Positions 1 to 6,995 of a stretch of DNA of 36,701 nucleotides are shown here, one piece after another (position 1 is the stretch's first letter; each line of letters opens with the position of its first letter). Location: assembly GCA_902812345.1 (NCBI GenBank), contig CADDZM010000016.1, positions 1-36,701 on the forward strand, written 5' to 3'. This DNA is from Chloroflexota bacterium. Lineage in GTDB: Bacteria; Chloroflexota; Chloroflexia; Chloroheliales; Chloroheliaceae. A model generated the notes under the pieces. That model did no database searches, had not been told where the DNA came from, and was given only the letters and a program-made list of their open reading frames with translations. Made by a program: the position numbers and the translations under genes.

Positions 1-1
1 T

Positions 2-651
2 AGGAACAAAGAAACCCTCGCTGCTGCCTCCGTTCATTCTTATGGACGGGCGGTGCGGGTCTTTTTCTTCTAGCTTGAGCGGGAAGATTACATCGATAAA
101 TGCCCCTTCAACCGCACGGTTAAATTTACCACCAAAAAGCAAGACCGGATCGTCAAGCGGGTGTCCGAGGGTGACCTTTCAAAGATATTTACGTTGCTTT
201 CCCAGGAAGCCAGTAAGGACGGCTATGTTGGACTGCGGAACATGGCGATAATTTCTCTGCTGGTAGATAGCGGTATCCGCCGGGGTGAACTGCTCTCCAT
301 TAAACTCTGCGATATGGATTTTAAGGCAGGCCGCTGTGCCGTACTGGGCAAAACCGGTTCTCGCTATGCCCTGTTCTCTGATACCTTTAAACGTGCCTTA
401 GCCCGCTATTATCGCAAATGGCGTAGTAGTCAGGATAACTCTCCTACAAGTCCTTTCTGGCTGACCGAAGATGGCGAACCCTTAACCGATGCGGCTTTTA
501 GCTCAATGATCAAACGGTTAGAAAGACGAAGCGGGGTGGATGTTCATGCCCATAAATTCCGCCACACCTTTGGCAGCATGATGGCCCAGCAAGATACTAA
601 CATCTTCGATCTCAAAGAAATGATGGGCCATACTACTATTACTACTACCCA
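2..651 (+). pseudogene. Tyrosine recombinase (phage-type integrase) pseudogene, 5' part
   Basis: Site-specific recombinase of the XerC/D-like tyrosine recombinase family, disabled. The frame runs in from the window edge: a SAM-like core-binding segment (HSYGRAVRVFFF) is followed by an in-frame TAG at 71-73, just where this family usually has a Trp (TGG), then the frame continues as LEREDYIDKCPF into the catalytic domain. Counting from the GTG-type codon at 161, catalytic residues are R40 (DSGIRRGELL), probably K64 (GKTGSRY), H131 and R134 (HKFRHTF) and H157 (MMGHTTI). The sequence is cut after TTTQ by the insertion sequence at 652, before the nucleophilic Tyr. The remaining C-terminus lies at 2221-2266. 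With a nonsense codon and an IS insertion it cannot make an active enzyme. It suggests a former integrated element whose other genes would lie upstream of the window. Assignment to the family is firm; the subfamily is not known. Confidence 0.85.
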
Positions 652-675
652 GATGCAATCCCATTTGTTGTGTAA
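652..675 (+). repeat. Left terminal inverted repeat of the IS
   Basis: 24 bp that are the exact reverse complement of 2197-2220. The outer end is GATGCAATCCC and the inner end TTGTGTAA. The next bases inward match only partly. Confidence 0.95.
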
Positions 676-914
676 TGACAGGCTTCAAATTCTTTAGCTT
701 CATTCCCTTCAAAAATAGCTCGGTGCCTTTCCTAGCCTGCCCCTGGTTTAACCTATTCATTCCCAGTTTTATGCTGCCTGAAAGCGGTTCTTAATGGCTC
801 GTTTAGCCCATCAGAACGCAAAAACCAACCCTAGCTTAACCACCCTCTGGCGGCCTATGTTTCTTGCCATTGGCTTTTAACTTTAGCTTGCCCTAAGTGA
901 CGCTGGCGTTGCCT

Positions 915-2098
915 TTAGACTGGAATTCGCTGGAAAGTTACCCTTTGCAGCGTTGCCCACACCAGCATCAAACCGCTTTCCTCGTTTGTAAATACATCTA
1001 CTCCGTCCGTGCGCTGTCGCACTTGCGAAAAAGTACTCTCAATGGTGTTGGTCGTCTTGATGTAGCGGTGCATCACCTGGGGGAAATCATAAAAAGTCAA
1101 CGTTTGCGCTTCCCCCTCTCTCAATGAGGCCACCGCCTCCGGGTAGCGTTTTTCATAGCGCACTTTGAATGCCTCCAGCATTAGCTGAGCGTTGGCTTTA
1201 TCTGGCTGCTGCCAGATCGCTGCTACTTCCGCCCCGATCTCACCTTTGACCCGCTTTGGTAGATGGCTGACTACATTGCGGGCTTTGTGAACCACCCATC
1301 TTTGTTGTGGGGTCTGTGGGAAGACCTCTTTTAGAGCGGTAATCACTCCGTCATTGCCGTCCGTGACGGCTAAATCAAGCTGCGCAACCCTCCTCTTACG
1401 CACATCCTCAAGGACCGCCTTCCAGCCTTCCTTGCTTTCTTCGGCGCTGAGTTGGAACCCCAGCACTTCCTTGGCTCCACCTGGGTCCACCGCCAACACC
1501 GCCAGCACCACCATCCGGCGGGTGCCCTTTGGGCGTTGCTCACCGTGACGGACCTCGAAATAAATCCCGTCACAATAAAAGATCCGCCAGTGGGCCGCCA
1601 GAGGACGTTCACGCCACGCTTTGAACTGAACTTGCAGGTCAGTGTTGAGGCGAGGAACCGCACTCTTGGAAGGTGCTACCCCGATCAACTGCTCGGCCAC
1701 CTCGCCGACTTTAGCGGTACTGACCCCGGCCACGAACATCTCTCGCAGACCTTCTTCGACCTGCGGCTCATAGCGGGCATAGTTCTCGAAGACCTGGGTC
1801 TGAAACTGGCCCTCACGGTCGCGCGGCACTAACAAATCCTCGATGAGGCCCTGAGTGGTGCCCAGATCCCGCGTGTAGAAGCCGTTGCGATAGCCTTTAC
1901 GTTCGGGGTATGCTCGCCCCACTCAGCCGCGAGCAGCGCTTGAAGTTCCTCTTGCATCACGCCTTCCAGCAACGCCCGCAAGCCCACGCGGGCCTGCTCA
2001 CGAAGGTGCTGGTAGAACTCCGCCTGAGCAGGCAGAGGTTGGGGAGGCTGGACTGGGGATTGCTGAGGTGTGGTATGCTTTTTATTAGAAACAGGCAT
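915..2098 (-). CDS. IS256-family transposase, split by a -1 frameshift
   Basis: DDE transposase of the Mutator/IS256 type that catalyses movement of the surrounding element. The N-terminal frame starts at ATG 2098, with GGAGA 10 nt upstream (2108-2112), and reads to LLAAEWGEH near 1920. The rest continues in another frame (GRAYPERKGYRNGFYT) to the stop at 915. In the long second part, counted from codon 1922, the acidic residues are D118 (FYCDGIYFEV), D188 (VTDGNDGV) and E295 (TTNTIES), with the family motif VVHKARNV. Joined, the product would be about 395 residues, the usual family length. The break lies in TGGGGC around 1916-1922, where one more G would restore the frame, so a homopolymer deletion or sequencing error is simplest; -1 slippage is possible. 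The C-terminus after VWATLQ is short. Confidence 0.85.
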
Positions 2099-2154
2099 AG
2101 ACAAAAGTCTCCTTTCATAATAGAAGGGTTGATAAAAAGTAAGGGTCTATGCCT
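2093..2154 (-). promoter_or_regulatory. Hairpin covering the transposase start codon
   Basis: AGGCATAGAC at 2093-2102 and GTCTATGCCT at 2145-2154 are perfect 10-bp complements. In the minus-strand mRNA the downstream arm contains the transposase ATG (2098-2096). A transcript that begins outside the hairpin would fold the start codon into a stem, leaving the Shine-Dalgarno sequence in the loop. Similar structures shield several insertion sequences from read-through transcription; the function here is inferred. Confidence 0.5.
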
Positions 2155-2196
2155 TTATTATTGCTTGTTTCTCGCCTCTTTTCTACTCATTTGCCG

Positions 2197-2220
2197 TTAC
2201 ACAACAAATGGGATTGCATC
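2197..2220 (-). repeat. Right terminal inverted repeat of the IS
   Basis: Exact reverse complement of the repeat at 652-675. It ends in GGATTGCATC against the flanking CATTTTTATG. Confidence 0.95.
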
Positions 2221-2266
2221 CATTTTTATGAGCAGTTGTACTAAGCGTCTAAAAGACTTGCGTTAA
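2221..2266 (+). pseudogene. C-terminal remnant of the interrupted tyrosine recombinase
   Basis: Directly after the right IS repeat an open frame reads IFMSSCTKRLKDLR then TAA (2264-2266), resembling the last residues of tyrosine recombinases (TTTxIYxxx...KRLxDL). Joining base 651 to 2221 gives TTTHIFMSS in frame with the 5' part. The catalytic Tyr position is then Phe (TTT at 2225-2227), one base from TAT. This fragment is too short for a certain family call; the support is the exact frame match and the motif spacing. Confidence 0.55.
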
Positions 2267-2300
2267 GCCTGAATTGGTGTTACTTTAACTCGTTAATAGC

Positions 2301-2306
2301 TATAAT
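2301..2306 (+). promoter_or_regulatory. Candidate -10 element for the amidohydrolase gene
   Basis: A perfect TATAAT lies 42 bp before the ATG at 2348. No good -35 hexamer is visible at normal spacing (TGTTAC at 2278-2283 is the best). AGGAG at 2334-2338 is a well placed ribosome binding site, 9 nt before the start. Confidence 0.4.
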
Positions 2307-2347
2307 TTTAATTAATATCCTCCGAAAAGGACCAGGAGTTTTCTGTA

Positions 2348-4348
2348 ATGAGCAACGAGAGAGACAAAGAAAAAATAGATTACCTCTTTAGCGGCGGCAC
2401 CATCGTGGCGATGGACGAAAACCGCAGCCTGGTAGAGAACGGGGCAATCGCCGTCCGGGGCCAGGAAATTGTCGGAATTGGTCCGGCGGACGAGCTTGCC
2501 GCCCGGTACGAGGCCGGGGAAACGGTTGACTGCGCCGGGAAAGCCATCATGCCCGGCTTTATCAACGCTCATACCCACGTCCCCATGACCTTGCTGCGCG
2601 GCCTGGCCGACGATTTGCGGCTAGATGTCTGGCTCATGGGCTATATGATGCCGGTCGAACGCGAGTTTGTCAGCCCTGCCTTCGTGCGGCTTGGGACAAA
2701 GATTGCTTGTGCCGAAATGATTAAAGGGGGTACGACCTGTTTCGCCGACATGTATTATTTCGAAAACGATATCGCCGAAGTCACCGCCGAGGCCGGAATG
2801 CGGGCCGTCCTGGCCCAGTCCGTAATGAAATTTCCCACCCCCGACGCTGCTTCCTATGAAGACGGCCTGGCTGCCAGCCGAGAATTTATCCAGCGCTGGA
2901 AAGGCCATTCGCTGATTGTCCCGGCGGTCGGACCGCACGCGCCCTACACCTGCCCGCCCGAAATTCTCAAAGCCTGCTCGGCCCTGGCCCAGGAGTTTGA
3001 CGTGCCGCTCCATATTCACATCGCCGAAACCGCCCTGGAAGTTGAGAATAGCCGCAAAGAAAACGGTATGCCGGTGGTCCCCTGGGTCAAACGGCAGGAT
3101 ATTCTTGACGCTAAAGTTATCGCCGCTCACTGCGTCCACATTGACGAAGGCGAAATGCGGACCCTGCAACACGCCGGGGCCGGTATCGCCCACAACCCTA
3201 CCAGCAATCTGAAACTGGCAAGCGGGGTCGCCCCGGTGCCGCTGATGCTCCAGGTCGGCGTGAATGTCGGTATCGGCACCGACGGCCCGGCCAGCAATAA
3301 CGATCTTGACATGTTTGAAGAAACCCGCCTGGCCGCTATCCTGGCGAAAGGCTTTACCGGCGACCCGACCGCTCTCCCGGCCCGCGAAGCCCTGGCCCTG
3401 GCGACTATCGGCAGCGCGAAAGCCCTGCATATTAGCGATATTACCGGCTCTCTCGAACCCGGAAAGCGGGCCGACTTTATCGTGCTGGACTTGCAGCCGC
3501 TCCACAATACGCCCCGCTTCAAGCGCGAACCCGAAGCGATTTACTCGCAGTTGGTCTATGTCTCAAAGGCCTACGATGTTTTTCACGTGATGTGTAACGG
3601 CAAAATGCTCCTGCGGGACCGCGAATTGCTGACCCTCGACCCGCAAGAACTATCCCGCCAGGCCGAAGAAGTTGCGGTCCAGATTGACCGCTTCCTGGTT
3701 GCCCGCGAAGGCAACGTGGTCCGCAAGCTGCTGGCCCTGGGTGGTCTGCACCAGGAAGAAAGTTTCGAGGTGCAGGTCAAGGCCCAGATTGAAGATTTGA
3801 AGCCGGTTGAAGCGGTCCTGCGCGACTCGTCCCTCTTTACCATCACCAAGTCTTCCCACTACCGCCAGTACGACACTTACTTTTCGTTCGGCGACCAGCA
3901 CGTCGAGCAACTCCGCTTGCGTGAGGATATATACCTGGACGAGGAAGGGCGGCCTACCCCACGCAGCCGCTTCCGCCTGACCCTTATCGGGGCGGCCTCC
4001 GAACGGGAGTTCCCGCGCTCGGTCATCCTCAACCGTTCACGCTTCACAGCCACACCCGACCAGTCGCTGCGCTTTTACCGGGAGTATCTTAACCCGCTGG
4101 AGGAACACGAAATCGTCAAATTGCGCCGCCGCAACCGCTTCACCTACAAAGATACCGAGTTCGCCATCAACATTGATGAAATGCTTACTCCCGACCAGCC
4201 CGGCTACTTCCTGGAAATAAAAAGCCGCACCTGGTCCAAGCGCGACGCCGAGAAGAAGGCTGGCCTTATCGCCGAAATTCTCGATTTGCTAAAGATTTCC
4301 GACGACCAGCTAACCAGGGAGGGTTATAGCGAATTGGTTGCCCGTTAA
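2348..4348 (+). CDS. Amidohydrolase (MTA/SAH deaminase-like) fused to a C-terminal CYTH-like domain
   Basis: The first 430 or so residues form a metal-dependent amidohydrolase of the TRZ/ATZ group, closest in pattern to 5-methylthioadenosine/S-adenosylhomocysteine deaminases that turn these nucleosides into inosine derivatives. Visible metal and catalytic residues are H75 and H77 (NAHTHVPMTLLRG), H224 with E227 (LHIHIAE), H261 and H264 (AAHCVHIDE) and D312 (GIGTDGPASNND). These enzymes normally end near residue 430-450. Here about 200 more residues follow with CYTH features: an EVQVKAQ strand (474-480), YRQYDTYFS (505-513), LRLRED, KLRRRNRF (591-598), INIDEM and a FLEIKSRTWSKRDAEKK segment (621-637). 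CYTH proteins bind organic or inorganic triphosphates in a tunnel lined with Glu/Lys/Arg pairs, many of which seem present. The AGGAG site fixes the start. The gene stands alone, ending in a terminator shared with the convergent moaC-like gene. The enzyme family is firm, substrate and CYTH role inferred. Confidence 0.85.
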   Translation: MSNERDKEKIDYLFSGGTIVAMDENRSLVENGAIAVRGQEIVGIGPADELAARYEAGETVDCAGKAIMPGFINAHTHVPMTLLRGLADDLRLDVWLMGYMMPVEREFVSPAFVRLGTKIACAEMIKGGTTCFADMYYFENDIAEVTAEAGMRAVLAQSVMKFPTPDAASYEDGLAASREFIQRWKGHSLIVPAVGPHAPYTCPPEILKACSALAQEFDVPLHIHIAETALEVENSRKENGMPVVPWVKRQDILDAKVIAAHCVHIDEGEMRTLQHAGAGIAHNPTSNLKLASGVAPVPLMLQVGVNVGIGTDGPASNNDLDMFEETRLAAILAKGFTGDPTALPAREALALATIGSAKALHISDITGSLEPGKRADFIVLDLQPLHNTPRFKREPEAIYSQLVYVSKAYDVFHVMCNGKMLLRDRELLTLDPQELSRQAEEVAVQIDRFLVAREGNVVRKLLALGGLHQEESFEVQVKAQIEDLKPVEAVLRDSSLFTITKSSHYRQYDTYFSFGDQHVEQLRLREDIYLDEEGRPTPRSRFRLTLIGAASEREFPRSVILNRSRFTATPDQSLRFYREYLNPLEEHEIVKLRRRNRFTYKDTEFAINIDEMLTPDQPGYFLEIKSRTWSKRDAEKKAGLIAEILDLLKISDDQLTREGYSELVAR

Positions 4349-4364
4349 AGAAGGTAAAAAAACC

Positions 4365-4382
4365 AGCCGGGCTAATCCGGCT
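4365..4382. terminator. Bidirectional hairpin terminator
   Basis: AGCCGG (4365-4370) pairs with CCGGCT (4377-4382) around a 6-nt loop, with GTTTTATT after it on the plus strand and an A-run before it that becomes a T-run on the minus strand. It lies between two convergent genes and can serve both. Confidence 0.8.
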
Positions 4383-4398
4383 GTTTTATTATATTTAT

Positions 4399-5385
4399 TT
4401 ACTCCGCTTCAAAATCGCCGCTTTTGCCGCCGCTCTTGTGGACCAGGCGAATAGCCTCAATCCGCATCCCTTTGTCGGTCGCCTTCACCATGTCGTAGAT
4501 AGTCAGGGCCGCCGCGCTTACTGCCGTCAGGGCTTCCATTTCTACGCCGGTCTGCCCGCTGGTCCTGACTTCGGCCTCGATTAAGACCGCCGAGCGTTCC
4601 GCGTCATATTCAAAGCGCAGGTCTATCCCGGTCAGCATCAGGGGGTGGCACATAGGAATAATTTCCGAGGTTTTCTTGGCCGCCATAATCCCGGCGACCT
4701 GGGCTACCGCCAGCACGTCGCCTTTTTTAGCCCGGCCTTCCCGGATGAGGGCGAGCGTTTCCGATTGCATGTGAATCTCACCTCGCGCTACCGCCCGGCG
4801 CCCGGTTACGGCTTTGTCCGAAACGTCAACCATCCTGGCCCGGCCCGCCTCGTTGAAATGGGTCAAGGGTGAAGCTTCGACCGGCTCGACATTTTCAACC
4901 GGAATGACAACTGGAGGTTTTTCTAATTTCCCCGGCTGTACATTTTCAAGTCTTGCCCGGTCGAGGCCGAACCTCTTTAATAACTGCGCGGCAGGGTCTT
5001 CCGGGTCGGAAACAATCGCCAGCAGCAAGTCGCGGGGCGTTACGAAGTCGGCGTGCTGTGCGGTCCTTTCGCTATTGGCGCCGGTCAAAACCTTTTGCAG
5101 GCGCGGTGTCATAAACGCATTGACACTTACCCCTAAATTATCCCGGGTAGGCGGTTCTTGCGGAAATTCGGCCAGCTTTTCCTCAATCCTCAATTTAACA
5201 ATGTTCAGGTCTACCTTCAGTTGTTCCAGGGCGTGCCTGGCAAAGCCGCCCGGTTGTTCGAGCAGCGACATCAGCAAGTGTTCGACTTCCAGGGTGGTGT
5301 TATGGTGCCGCATCAGGATTTGAAAGGTGCCGGTCATAACTTCCTGGGCCGGACCATCGAAATTAGCCATGAGGTTCATTGACAT
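4399..5385 (-). CDS. moaC: Cyclic pyranopterin monophosphate synthase MoaC with an N-terminal Clp_N domain
   Basis: The C-terminal half (about 173-325) is MoaC, which converts the GTP-derived intermediate made by MoaA into cyclic pyranopterin monophosphate, the first step of molybdenum cofactor synthesis. Signatures are [18 protein letters not shown] (174-191), [12 protein letters not shown] (245-256), [18 protein letters not shown] and the active-site stretch [13 protein letters not shown] with D298 and K301. Ordinary MoaC is about 160 residues. Residues 1-150 instead match the Clp_N (ClpA/ClpC N-terminal) repeat fold: [19 protein letters not shown], then [22 protein letters not shown] as the second repeat, joined by a Pro/Val-rich linker (150-172). 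Clp_N domains normally recruit substrates or adaptors to Clp ATPases. No moaA, moaD or moaE is nearby. Start at ATG 5385; an alternative Met is codon 3. MoaC identity is very secure and Clp_N good; the purpose of the fusion is unknown. Confidence 0.9.
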   Translation of the reverse strand: MSMNLMANFDGPAQEVMTGTFQILMRHHNTTLEVEHLLMSLLEQPGGFARHALEQLKVDLNIVKLRIEEKLAEFPQEPPTRDNLGVSVNAFMTPRLQKVLTGANSERTAQHADFVTPRDLLLAIVSDPEDPAAQLLKRFGLDRARLENVQPGKLEKPPVVIPVENVEPVEASPLTHFNEAGRARMVDVSDKAVTGRRAVARGEIHMQSETLALIREGRAKKGDVLAVAQVAGIMAAKKTSEIIPMCHPLMLTGIDLRFEYDAERSAVLIEAEVRTSGQTGVEMEALTAVSAAALTIYDMVKATDKGMRIEAIRLVHKSGGKSGDFEAE

Positions 5386-5427
5386 GATTTAACGCCTTTG
5401 TTTTATAAAAGAGCCTGGTTAAAAATA

Positions 5428-5453
5428 GCCCGCTACTCGATTGAATAGCGGGC
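5428..5453 (-). terminator. Terminator after trxB
   Basis: GCCCGCTA (5428-5435) pairs with TAGCGGGC (5446-5453). Read on the minus strand it is followed by TATTTTTAACC, giving a T-rich tail just after the trxB stop and before the MoaC-type gene. Confidence 0.8.
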
Positions 5454-5467
5454 CAAAAGTTATTTGA

Positions 5468-6430
5468 TTACCAGTTCTGGGCCGTCAGGATTTCGGCCGG
5501 TTCCCCGGCTAAAGCTTCCAGATAATGTTCAGCGTCCAGGGCGGCTTTACAACCGCTCGCGGCTGCCGTTACCGCCTGGCGGTAGCGATAGTCGTAAACG
5601 TCTCCGGCTACAAAGACCCCCTTCACGTTGGTTTCAGTCTCGTTGGTAACAACCAGGTAGCCTTTTTCGTTCATTTCCAGCCAGCCGGTAAAAATATCGG
5701 TGTTGGGCCGGTGGCCGATGGCGACGAAAACGCCGTCCAGGGCAATTTCTTTGGTTTCGGCGGTTTTGAAGTTGTGAACGCGAATGCCCTCAACCTTGTT
5801 CTCCCCCAGCACTTCCTCGATAACCGTATCGCCTACAATCTCGATTTTCGGGTTCCTGGCGGCGCGGTCCTGCATAATCTTGGAAGCGCGGAACTTATCG
5901 CGGCGGTGAATGAGGGTCACTTTGGTTGCGAACTTGGTCAGGAACAAGGCCTCTTCAAGCGCGCTGTCACCTCCACCAACGACGGCGATTTCTTTACCCC
6001 GGAAGAAGAAGCCGTCACAGGTGGCGCAGCTTGAAACGCCTCGCCCGCGCAGTTTTTCCTCGCTCGGCAAGCCCAGCCACATCGCGCTGGCCCCGGTTGC
6101 CACGATTACAGCCTCGCCTTCGTACACATCGTCATCAACATAGACCTTCTTGACGCGGGCCGAGAAATCAACGCGGGTGGCGTCAGCATCTATGAACTTA
6201 CTGCCAAAGCGTTCGGCCTGGCGGCGCATGCCGTCCATCAATTCCGGCCCCATAATGCCTTCCGGGAAACCGGGAAAGTTTTCTACCTCGCTGGTAAGCA
6301 TTAGCTGACCGCCCGACTGGTATCCGGCAATCACCGTGGTATCCAGGTTAGCCCGACTGGCATAAATTGCCGCAGTTAAAGCTGCAGGCCCGCCTCCAAT
6401 GATTAGAACCCTTAAATTCTGCTCACTCAT
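5468..6430 (-). CDS. trxB: Thioredoxin reductase
   Basis: Low-molecular-weight, FAD-dependent, NADPH-using flavoprotein that reduces thioredoxin in the cytoplasm. At 320 residues it has the usual length. The FAD-binding motif IGGGPAALTAAIY lies at residues 11-23, the redox pair is C135 and C138 in SSCATCDGFFF, the NADPH motif is VVGGGDSALEEALFL, and the C-terminal FAD motif is GVFVAGDVYDYRYRQ followed by a conserved AAASGCKAAL helix. All catalytic elements are present and nothing looks degraded. No thioredoxin gene adjoins it; the next gene upstream is a small Rho-like RNA-binding protein 227 bp away, so it is probably transcribed alone from the AT-rich region at 6431-6600. A strong hairpin terminator follows the stop. 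Confidence 0.97.
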   Translation of the reverse strand: MSEQNLRVLIIGGGPAALTAAIYASRANLDTTVIAGYQSGGQLMLTSEVENFPGFPEGIMGPELMDGMRRQAERFGSKFIDADATRVDFSARVKKVYVDDDVYEGEAVIVATGASAMWLGLPSEEKLRGRGVSSCATCDGFFFRGKEIAVVGGGDSALEEALFLTKFATKVTLIHRRDKFRASKIMQDRAARNPKIEIVGDTVIEEVLGENKVEGIRVHNFKTAETKEIALDGVFVAIGHRPNTDIFTGWLEMNEKGYLVVTNETETNVKGVFVAGDVYDYRYRQAVTAAASGCKAALDAEHYLEALAGEPAEILTAQNW

Positions 6431-6657
6431 TTTCTTTTACTATGCCTTTCTCGATTTATTATGCGAACTTTTTCTATATAATATATACGCGTTTTCACCG
6501 GATTAGTTACATCTCCTCTACCAGGCGAGATTACTCCTTTGATGTTCCTCACTGATTCATTATAACAAAAATGGTCAAATTGGCAGTTAGTTTTAAATAA
6601 TAATTGTTATTGATTAGGCTAATTTATCCCCATTTGCGGCCCCTGGTAATAACTATT

Positions 6658-6903
6658 TTAATTTGAGGTTTGCAGAGTTTCCCCGTTTACTTCCTCAATC
6701 AGCACGAAGCTATAAAAAAGCTCGTCCGTATGGGGTGCGTGGATTTTACCCCGGATATAATCACCTGTTTTCAGTCCAAAGCATTGAATCTGCCTTGCGC
6801 CGACATACAGCCGGTCCGCTCCGTTTCGCGTGACGTAACCGAAAGAGGTAACTCCCTCGGTTACGATTTCTAGCCTGCCCTCGGCCTCAGTTATAGTGTA
6901 CAT
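6658..6903 (-). CDS. Stand-alone Rho-type RNA-binding (OB-fold) domain protein
   Basis: An 81-residue protein that aligns by eye along its whole length with the cold-shock-like RNA-binding domain of transcription terminator Rho. Corresponding segments are GRLEIVTEG, SFGYV (Rho GFGFL), RLYVGARQI (Rho DIYVSPSQI), CFGLKTGDYIRGKI (Rho RFNLRTGDTISGKI) and DELFYSFVLIEEVNG (Rho GERYFALLKVNEVN). Aromatic residues expected to stack on RNA are kept: F21, Y23, Y33 and Y64, with E61. There is no Rho ATPase domain and the protein ends after the OB fold. A GAGGTG ribosome binding site stands 6 nt before the ATG. It lies between trxB and a dus gene on the same strand, 92 bp from the dus stop. It may bind C-rich RNA or modulate Rho; this is inference. 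The similarity is good but recognised from motifs only. Confidence 0.7.
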   Translation of the reverse strand: MYTITEAEGRLEIVTEGVTSFGYVTRNGADRLYVGARQIQCFGLKTGDYIRGKIHAPHTDELFYSFVLIEEVNGETLQTSN

Positions 6904-6995
6904 ATTTTACACCTCTTAAATATTGCGAGCGCGCGGTCTATATTAAACTGCGATTGGAAATTGGTTGAAAAGCGAAAGATTACCGGCTAGATGTA

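Larger units (their letters stand above)
652..2220. mobile_element. IS256-family (Mutator-type) insertion sequence
   Basis: A 1569-bp element bounded by perfect 24-bp inverted repeats (652-675 and 2197-2220) that begin GATGCAATCCC and end inward in TGTGTAA, an end consistent with IS256-type termini. It carries one minus-strand transposase gene with the DDE signature of the IS256 family. IS256 elements normally make 8-9 bp target duplications; none is visible: the left flank reads CTACCCA and the right flank CATTTTTATG. Its length is a multiple of three and removing it exactly rejoins the integrase frame. About 240 bp between the left repeat and the transposase stop (676-914) have no recognisable gene. 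Confidence 0.9.

Noticed and set aside
644-2229. Target-site duplication around the IS
   Set aside because: Left flank CTACCCA and right flank CATTTTTA share no 8-9 bp direct repeat, also when the boundary is shifted by one base.
2621-3505. Minus-strand open frame of 294 codons opposite the amidohydrolase
   Set aside because: Lies fully within the catalytic domain of the conserved plus-strand enzyme; low-quality protein pattern.
5525-6034. Plus-strand open frame of 169 codons opposite trxB
   Set aside because: trxB is intact and conserved on the minus strand; the frame has no family features.
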